In this document: positions 56,379 through 64,000 of the stretch, piece by piece
How the letters are laid out: each line of letters opens with the position of its first letter
How positions within the stretch are numbered: position 1 is the stretch's first letter
From: Anagrus nilaparvatae
Taxonomy: Eukaryota; Arthropoda; Insecta; Hymenoptera; Mymaridae
DNA: 64,000 bases
Assembly: GCA_022575985.1 (NCBI GenBank)
Contig: JAKSXM010000263.1
Location: 8,226,001 to 8,290,000 of the forward strand
Direction of reading: 5' to 3'
Notes under the pieces: model-generated
Told to the model about the DNA's origin: nothing
Databases searched by the model: none
What the model saw: the letters and a program-made list of their open reading frames with translations, nothing else
Program-made: the position numbers and the translations under genes

Positions 56379-57341
56379 AAAGGCTATTGCCGGATAAATA
56401 TAGTGATTTGGCCCCCCTCCCCAATCTCAAAAAAATTATTTGCATCCGAAAAATATTATAAAAACTAACTGATCGCCGTTGGAATTAGCTTCCTAGCCCA
56501 TATTAGGCGCCCTTAAACCTTAAAAAACCTTAAAAATCGTGTTTTTTGCGTTTTTTTTTGTTTCTCCGCACTGTGATGAGCTACTAATCTGAAAGTTGCG
56601 TAGAAAAAAAGGGCACAGAGTGTATTTTCAATCTTCATTGGTTTTAGACCTTTAAGACCATTTTAAGACCCCGAAAATTTATTTTTAATTTTCGAAAAAT
56701 TGGTTTTTTAAGCATAAAAAAAAATAACCAGCGTTAAATTTCTTCAAACTGACCTAAAAATTTGAAAAAAAGTATATTTTACTGATATCATTCTTGTCCT
56801 AGAGGGGGAGCTCATCTCCACACCTTCAAAACTCAAAAAACGCGTTTTTTTTGCCTCTACACGATTAAAATGCAATAGAATTGCAAAAATTCGTTTTGGA
56901 ACCTCCCTAAATCTTTTTGAGCATCTATTTATACGTTTTAACTAAAATATATTTCATTAATTATTGTTTTTAGACCCTTATGACCACTCAAAACCACCTT
57001 AAGAGCCCAAAAATTGATTTTACATTTTCGAAAAATCAGTTTTTTTGAAATTAAAAAATTATACCTGCCTTTAATTCTTTCAAATTGGACTAAAAAGGCA
57101 AAGAAAATTATTTTTTAACGATATCAGTCCTGTCCTGGAGGGGGAGCTCATCCCCACCCCTTGAAAACTCAAAAAACGCGTTTCTTTGCCCCTACACGAT
57201 TAACCCATTAATTCCTAAGAAGAAACTGCATTTGACAGAGCTGTAAAACCTATTCCATTTAGAGCATTTGACTCAAATTAGTAAAATAAAACACAAAAAA
57301 AATTTCAAAATGGCGGACATTTATAAATGGCGGACTAATAT

Positions 57342-57838
57342 TGTTGCGGCCTATAGCTATAAAATTATATTTTTTTATTTTTTCATGTTGAATATTCGCG
57401 GTAAATAATGTTTTACGTGATATTGTAATTATTTGATTTATCGGCCCCCCGTTTTAGGGCCCCTTCTCTCACGTTAAACTTTCACCGGTTCTATAAAACC
57501 GATTCATGCTCTCATTCTGTGGTCGCGTCGGCGGTCGCGCTCGTAAGACAATTTTAGCCATGCACCGCCCAGCGTATTAAACATAAAGTTATCATAGAAC
57601 TAAAAACAGTGCTTAAATTTAATTTAATTAATTCAAATCAATTCATTTTTCTTTAACGCCAGCGATCAATAACTATATTTATACAGTCCACTAATCTAAC
57701 ATTTAATTATTTGTATATAATACATTCAATAAGTGCGTTTTAATAATTATTTTATTATTTTAATCACGTGTGAATTTATTTATAAACCCAAACCAATTTT
57801 CCTACAATTTCCCCAAATATTTCCTCCAAAATATTACA
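57342..57838. mobile_element. Solo LTR (497 bp) in the left arm of element A
   Basis: It begins TGTTGCGGCC and ends AAATATTACA, with AATAT on both sides (57337-57341 and 57839-57843). The opposite arm at about 58723-58760 has the same sequence without it (reverse-complemented, GGACTAATATGGTGGTCAG), which proves the insertion point. Inside, a TATAAAA (57491-57497) precedes CTCTCATTCTGTGG, resembling an LTR promoter. The family (Gypsy or BEL) cannot be told from the LTR alone. Confidence 0.85.
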
Positions 57839-59479
57839 AATATGGTGGTCAGAAAAAATTAAATTTTGATATTTTTTGATAAAAATTTGTGTGAATGGTA
57901 TTTTTTTGGGTGCTAATTACGAATATATAGTTATTTATCAAAAATTTTTAAATGGCGGAACCAATATGGCAGTTGCAAAACTCAAAATTTCGAGATTTTT
58001 GACGATTTTAAGCCTGAGCAGAAACTGTAAGTTATATAACCATAAAACCGGTTTCAGTTAGGGCATTTAAACATTTTATGTGAAAATATAATTTTTTTTC
58101 GAAAAAAATTCAAAATGGTGGATAAAGATGGCGGACACGAAAAACTAAATTTCGTCATTTTTTGGTCAAAATTTGTGTACAGGGTATTTTTTGGATGCTC
58201 ATTACGAAGGTCTATCTATTTTTCAAAAACTCAAAATGGCGGATCTAATGTGGCTACTGAAAAATGCGAAATTTCGAGATTTTTGACGATTTTGAGCCTG
58301 AGAAGAAACTGTAAATAGTATAAGCGTAAAACCGGTTTTATTTAGGGCATTTAAACATGTTATATGAAAAAATGAAAATTATTTATTAAAATTCAAAATG
58401 GCCGATCAATATAGCGGACACAGAAGAAACTTACAGTTTCTTCTTAATCTCGCCATTTTGAGTTTTTGAAAAATAGATAAATAAATAAATATTTTTTCAC
58501 ATTACATGTTTAGATGCCCTAAATGAAACCGGTTTTATGGTTATATAACTTACAGTTTCTGCTCAGGCTCAAAATCGTCAAAAATCTCGAAATATCGAGT
58601 TTTTCAACGACCATATTGGTTCCGCCATTTAAAAATTTTTGATAAATAACTATATATTCGTAATTAGCACCCAAAAAATACCATTCACACAAATTTTTAT
58701 CAAAAAATATCAAAATTTAATTTTTTCTGACCACCATATTAGTCCGCCATTTATAAATGTCCGCCATTTTGAAATTTTTTTTGTGTTTTATTTTACTAAT
58801 TTGAGTCAAATGCTCTAAATGGAATAGGTTTTACAGCTCTGTCAAATGCAGTTTCTTCTTAGGAATTAATGGGTTAATCGTGTAGGGTCAAAGAAACGCG
58901 TTTTTTGAGTTTTCAAGGGGTGGGGATGAGCTCCCCCTCCAGGACAGGACTGATATCGTTAAAAAATAATTTTCTTTGCCTTTTTAGTCCAATTTGAAAG
59001 AATTAAAGGCAGGTATAATTTTTTAATTTCAAAAAAACTGATTTTTCGAAAATGTAAAATCAATTTTTGGGCTCTTAAGGTGGTCTTGTGTGGTCATAAG
59101 GGTCAAAAACAATAATTAATGAAATATATTTTAGTTAAAACGTATAAACAGATGCTCAAAAAGATTTAGGGAGGTTCCAAAACGAATTTTTGCAATTCTA
59201 TTGCATTTTAATCGTGTAGAGGCAAAAAAACGCGTTTTTTGAGTTTTGAAGGTGTGGAGATGAGCTCCCCCTCTATAGTCGGGTCTAATCCGTAATTCAA
59301 AAATAAAAACCACGACGATGATTGAATTCAGATTTTACCTATGGGAATCTCTTAAGACGATAATAAAGAACAAAGGCTACAACGAATAATTTTGCGGAAA
59401 TGAAAATTGGGTGAAAACACCCCCAATTTCCCCCCCCCCTTAAGCCCTAAAATTTAAATTGATCTTTTTTGCAATTTTA

Positions 59480-60297
59480 ATGACCCCTAGTAGGTATTTT
59501 TGGTCGCTGAAGCTGAAAATGAAGTCCAAAATTGTTTTTAAGGGGTGTGCACCCTTATTTTAACCCTTTTCTACCCTTAAAATAAGCAATTTTTTATAAA
59601 ACGTTTTTTTTTTTATTTTTACGACCCCTAGTAGGTATTTTTGGTCGCTGAAGCTGAAAATGAAGTCCAAAATTGTTTTTAAGGGGTGTGCACCCTTATT
59701 TTAACCCTTTTCTACCCTTAAAATAAGCAATTTTTTATAAAACGTTTTTTTTTTATTTTTACGACCCCTAGTAGGTTTTTTTGGTCGCTGAAGCTGAAAA
59801 TGAAGTCCAAAATTGTTTTTAAGGGGTGTGCACCCTTATTTTAACCCTTTTCTACCCTTAAAATAAGCAATTTTTTATAAAACGTTTTTTTTTTATTTTT
59901 ACGACCCCTAGTAGGTTTTTTTGGTCGCTGAAGCTGAAAATGAAGTCCAAAATTGTTTTTAAGGGGTGTGCACCCTTATTTTAACCCTTTTCTACCCTTA
60001 AAATAAGCAATTTTTTATAAAACGTTTTTTTTTCAACTTTTACGGCCCCTAGTAGGTATTTTGGGTCGCTGATTCTAAAAATGAAGTCCAAAATGGTTTT
60101 TAAGGGGTGTACACCCTTATTTTAACCCTTTTCTACCCTTAGAATAAGCAATTTTTTATAAAACGTTTTTTTTTTCAACTTTTACGGCCCCTAGTAGGTA
60201 TTTTGGGTCGCTGATTCTGAAAATGAAGTCCAAAATGGTTTTTAAGGGGTGTACACCCTTATTTTAACCCTTTTCTACCCTTAGAACAAGCAATTTG
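59480..60297 (+). repeat. Left subterminal array: ~6 units of about 140 bp
   Basis: Each unit holds GACCCCTAGTAGGTATTTTT, GGTCGCTGAAGCTGAAAATG, AAGTCCAAAATTGTTTTTAA and GGGGTGTGCACCCTTATTTT. The outer units are almost identical to each other; the two innermost differ together (CGGCCCCTAG, GATTCTGAAAATG). Confidence 0.9.
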
Positions 60298-60435
60298 TAT
60301 AGTTTTAATATGTAAGAATATAAATAAAGATTAAATGAGCGTAAGTTTTATAAAAGAAATATTTAATAAAAAAACTTTATTTACATAATATTTTGTTTAG
60401 TTACATGTATAAAATTACAATATTTCAGTAATTTA

Positions 60436-61194
60436 CTAATCTTCGTCATCTTCTTCAGAACCTTCATTTTCAGATAATACATTACCATGGTCGTCTTCTT
60501 CACCTACTTCATCGTCGTCACTGTCATCTGCAGTTGCAGTAATGTTGGTGCAATTGCTACCGTAGCAATTCACACAGCTTGAGGAACATTCTAAACCACT
60601 TCGTCTGCAACCGCATTGTTTTCCGCAGCCTTTTTTACACCCACAAACAATAACATTTAAAACATTTTGTGGGGCAAACGGTTGCGTCATTTTTACTGGT
60701 TGTAACATATTACCTTTTTTTGTCCACCCCCATTCTTCTGGATTAAGGGGGTTAGTGTGGCTTAAGAAGCCAATCCACTCCCTAACCTGAAAATATACCC
60801 GCTTTAAATGCTGCAATAGAGCATCTGCTGTAGGTGGCAGATAAGCGAGATCTACAGGTTTAGGTTTTACTGGTTTCGAATTCTTAATTTTTCCGGTTGG
60901 CTTTGGAGTACTCTCTGCATTCGCGGCAGCTTTCTTTGCAGCTGAATTTATTTGCTTTATTTTTTTTTCATTTTTGGATGCAAATAATGTGTATCGCAAC
61001 CTATGTAGCCGTTCAATTAAAGTCAAATTTGTAGATTCTGAATCAGTACATTTTTCCTTATACATTGCCAAGACACATTTTATTCCTGCTTTTAAAATTT
61101 CTGGCAAGTCGGGTTCTGAGGTAAAAACCTTGACTGCTTCCTGTAGGTCTGGCCTCGTTTCAAATAATTTGAAGGGTAGAAATAATTTATAGTA
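60436..61194 (-). CDS. Element C protein with CXC-like cysteine cluster and acidic tail
   Basis: The open frame spans about 252 codons from just after a stop at 61195-61197. No ATG precedes the Met in VLAMYKEK, so the start is unknown: it may be spliced, 5'-truncated or begin at 61059 or so. The middle reads LPPTADALLQHLKRVYFQVR and then EEWGWTKKGNMLQPV. The cluster VCGCKKGCGKQCGCRRSGLE continues CSSSCVNCYGSNC, giving nine or more cysteines in a CxC-type spacing reminiscent of Tesmin/TSO1 CXC domains, which bind DNA. The tail is mostly Asp, Glu and Ser. I recall similar ORFs in invertebrate repeats but cannot name the family. Function is unknown. Confidence 0.8.
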   Translation of the reverse strand, partial: YYKLFLPFKLFETRPDLQEAVKVFTSEPDLPEILKAGIKCVLAMYKEKCTDSESTNLTLIERLHRLRYTLFASKNEKKIKQINSAAKKAAANAESTPKPTGKIKNSKPVKPKPVDLAYLPPTADALLQHLKRVYFQVREWIGFLSHTNPLNPEEWGWTKKGNMLQPVKMTQPFAPQNVLNVIVCGCKKGCGKQCGCRRSGLECSSSCVNCYGSNCTNITATADDSDDDEVGEEDDHGNVLSENEGSEEDDED

Positions 61195-61199
61195 TTAAT

Positions 61200-61870
61200 A
61201 ATTTTAAGGGTAGAAAAGGGTTAAAATAAGGGTGCACACCCCTTCAAAACAATTTTGGACTTCATTTTCAGCTTCAGCGACCAAAAATACCTACTAGGGG
61301 TCGTAAAAATAAAAAAAAAAACATTTTATAAAAAATTGCTTATTTTAAGGGTAGAAAAGGGTTAAAATAAGGGTGCACACCCCTTAAAAACAATTTTGGA
61401 CTTCATTTTCAGCTTCAGCGACCAAAAATACCTACTAGGGGTCGTAAAAATAAAAAAAAAAACATTTTATAAAAAATTGCTTATTTTAAGGGTAGAAAAG
61501 GGTTAAAATAAGGGTGCACACCCCTTAAAAACAATTTTGGACTTCATTTTCAGCTTCAGCGACCAAAAATACCTACTAGGGGTCGTAAAAATAAAAAAAA
61601 AAACGTTTTATAAAAAATTGCTTATTTTAAGGGTAGAAAAGGGTTTAAATAAGGGTGCACACCCCTTAAAAACAATTTTGGACTTCATTTTCAGCTTCAG
61701 CGACCAAAAATACCTACTAGGGGTCGTAAAAATAAAAAAAAAAAACGTTTTATAAAAAATTGCTTATTTTAAGGGTAGAAAAGGGTTAAAATAAGGGTGC
61801 ACACCCCTTAAAAACAATTTTGGACTTCATTTTCAGCTTCAGCGACCAAAAATACCTACTAGGGGTCATT
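61200..61870 (-). repeat. Right subterminal array: ~5 units of about 140 bp, inverted
   Basis: The same unit as at 59480-60297 in opposite orientation, with five copies. The innermost unit borders the open frame directly, so the coding sequence begins right at the array edge. Confidence 0.9.
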
Positions 61871-62509
61871 AAAATTGCAAAAAAGATCAATTTAAATTTT
61901 AGGGCTTAAGGGGGGGGGGAAATTGGGGGTGTTTTCACCCAATTTTCATTTCCGCAAAATTATTCGTTGTAGCCTTTGTTCTTTATTATCGTCTTAAGAG
62001 ATTCCCATAGGTAAAATCTGAATTCAATCATCGTCGTGCTTTTTAGAGGTTTGGCCTTTTTTTTTACTCCTCAGCCCCGACTACTAGGACAAGACTGATA
62101 TCAGTAAAATATACTTTTTTTCAACTTTTTAGGTCAGTTTGAAGAAGTTTAACGCTGGTTATTTTTTTTTATGCTCAAAAAACCAATTTTTCGAAAATTA
62201 AAAATAAATTTTCGGGGTCTTAAAATGGTCTTAAAGGTCTAAAACCAATGAAGATTGAAAATACACTCTGTGCCCTTTTTTTCTACGCAACTTTCAGATT
62301 AGTAGCTCATCACAGTGCGGAGAAACAAAAAGAACGCAAAAAACACGATTTTTAAGGTTATTTTAAGGTTTAAGGGCGCCTAATATGGGCTAGGAAGCTA
62401 ATTCCAACGGCGATCAGTTAGTTTTTATAATATTTTTCGGATGCAAATAATTTTTTTGAGATTGGGGAGGGGGGCCAAATCACTATATTTATCCGGCAAT
62501 AGCCTTTAA

Positions 62510-64000
62510 TCTCAAGGTGGCTAAATAACAAAGATAAAAATATCTTATTCTAAAGATTTAACAAAAAATTTATCCGAAGATAATCAAGAAAAGACATAAT
62601 AATAGGTTTATTAATAACATACATTAATTTGTTGCTTTTAAATTTTAAATTTAATTATGCAATTGAATTGGTAAATAAGGAACTGCAGATGATTTTCTTT
62701 TTACAAACATTGGTTTATTGTAAAATGGTTTAAAATATTAGATTTTGTAAAAGTTTTGAATGTCTCATTACATATATTTGAGAATAAGTAATATAATAAT
62801 ACAGTAATATTTGAGAATACAGAAAAAATTCCAAAAATTAACCTAAAGTTTCCTATTATGGGGATATGAACCATATTCGGTAAAACTAATATCATATTCG
62901 AATTCAACGTCCTATAAATATAAGTAACATTTACAAATGCAGAAAAAATTAACCTAAAGTAGTCAACTGGAAAATATTCAGTAAAAAGCGATATCATATT
63001 CGTGTTCAGTGAGCCAAAAATCAAAATAATCCGATGAAAAATTCCATTAACCTATTAATAACAAAATTTAGCTATGAAATCGGTCTTCAAGTCTGGTCTA
63101 TCGGGGAAAATTAAAAAGTCGACCTCCATTATGGCTCAAAATGCACAAAAAAATTTATATAATTAAAATTATGAGCATTTTTGCTTAGATCCCATTGACA
63201 AACTTTTATTTATTTCGTACCATATTCGTGATCCGTGACCCAAAAAACTCGATTAGTACTTGCGAATATTAAAAGAACCTAAAAATTAACCTAAAGTTTC
63301 TTATTGACCAATTACAATGACCAACGTTGATTTATTTGGGAAAATAAAAAATCGTTTTAGAAATAATTTTTGAGTTGTTACAAAAAAAAATTCTAAAAAC
63401 GTCCGTTTATTGGGTAAATAAGGCTAACAGTCATGTAAAACCTAATTTTTTTTTTAATCTATCACTGGATTTGAAATTAACGACCTCAAAAACATAAGAC
63501 AAAGTATTCTAAGATATAATTTTTTAATTTTTTGTTAAAAATTATGCAGCTGAAATATTTAAAAAATAATGGATAATTTTAATGGGTTAAACAGCTAGAT
63601 TAAAACATAAAACTTAATTTCCTTCTAAGAAAAATTATGTTTTATTTAATTTAATTGATATGTATATACAATATATAATAATTAATTCGCTTATAACAAT
63701 GTACAACATGCAATTTTGTATTTTGTTGTAAAGTTGCTCGTGTTATAATTTTAGAAATTTTTTTAATGAATTTTTATTTTTAATCAGATCTGATATTTTT
63801 GTATATAATTTAATTTAAAAATATAATTTAATTTTGAAGTGTTTCGTAAATTTTCGTGTGAAAAAGTTGAGTTTCCCATTTACTTAATTCTTATTTTTTA
63901 AAAACCACCCTAAAACCAAAAATATTATTGTTTTTGTTTAAGATTTTCAATTTTTTAATTTCGTAACCAAATAAAAGAATTATAATAGAAAAATTCAAAA
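62510..64000. other. AT-rich sequence with weak repeats, no gene
   Basis: Short blocks such as AAATTAACCTAAAGTTTC recur at about 62835, 62948 and 63283, and CATATTCG appears several times, suggesting an old tandem array. No coding frame or family-assignable element is visible to the window end. Confidence 0.45.

Larger units (their letters stand above)
59276..62083 (-). mobile_element. Element C: inverted-repeat transposon with a captured or own gene
   Basis: The ends read TAGTCGGG inward on both strands. From about 40 bases in, the arms are near-identical inverted copies (59316-59480 and 61870-62043), followed by inward arrays of ~140-bp repeats. CTA flanks both sides (59273-59275 and 62084-62086); the undisrupted sequence in the opposite arm of A (CTAGAGGGGGAGCTC at 56802) has only one copy, so 3 bp were duplicated. 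Total length is 2808 bp. One open frame lies at the centre on the minus strand. Confidence 0.85.
56379..62507. mobile_element. Palindromic element A carrying nested insertions
   Basis: The termini are inverted copies starting AAAGGCTATTGCCGGATAAA at the left and the complement at the right. The left arm (56379-58290, minus the LTR at 57342-57838) pairs with the right arm (58300-59275 plus 62084-62507). Without the two insertions the element is about 2.8 kb, nearly all of it palindrome. Repeated modules include 'GAGGGGGAGCTCATC' and AAAATGGCGGAC. It has no coding frame. A single end of the same family lies at 30346-30533. Confidence 0.85.

Noticed and set aside
57876..58713. Matching frames of 61-67 codons on both strands near 57876, 58115 and 58519
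   Set aside because: They are the same arm of palindrome A seen twice. No protein family resembles them.
61537..61755. 72-codon frame with an internally repeated sequence
   Set aside because: It reads through two units of the ~140-bp subterminal array of element C.

Overview
The window is AT-rich eukaryotic DNA, almost certainly from an arthropod and most plausibly an insect. This rests on the mix of BEL/Pao, copia, Penelope-like (PLE), R1-like and jockey/CR1-like non-LTR, and pogo elements, together with spliced exons of a conserved helicase. I cannot place the species; hymenopteran or hemipteran are both possible.

Only one host gene is recognisable: the Ski2/twister (SKIV2L) RNA helicase of the cytoplasmic SKI complex, on the + strand. 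One exon (5069-5300) carries motifs Ia, Ib and the DEVH box. The next (33822-34075) carries the SAT motif. They join in phase across a 28.5-kb intron that is packed with nested repeats. No exon of this gene could be recognised with confidence outside these two.

Layout. 1-1380: decayed copia element (-). 1440-2795: first copy of a dispersed repeat (family R). 5069-5300: Ski2 exon. 6843-10306: palindromic foldback family F. 11640-12900: decayed zinc-knuckle ORF. 14513-20266: large inverted-repeat element D containing an R copy and a PLE. 20279-20800: LINE reverse transcriptase remnant. 21146-23490: LTR with a heat-shock-like promoter split by a PLE. 25010-26315: inverted-repeat element with a tRNA-like core. 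26500-29830: R copy, then minisatellites. 30350-32200: BEL/Pao 3' half. 33340-33455: PLE scrap. 33822-34075: Ski2 exon. 34490-35460: 5'-truncated LINE. 36785-39136: inverted-repeat element G. 40980-42200: pogo/Tigger remnant. 44155-44880: PLE split by a 327-bp MITE. 45362-47165: second F copy. 47382-52156: BEL/Pao element whose 5' LTR holds an R1-like LINE. 52525-53900: copia 3' end. 54540-55300: LINE remnant. 56379-62507: palindromic element A containing both a solo LTR and element C.

The most novel-looking object is the 56.4-62.5 kb nest. Element C (59276-62083) has long inverted ends and inward-facing arrays of about 140-bp subterminal repeats. Between them is one open frame for a protein with a CXC-like cysteine cluster and an acidic tail. 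C sits in one arm of the larger palindrome A, and the opposite arms preserve the pre-insertion sequence both for C and for the solo LTR, so insertion points and target duplications can be read directly.
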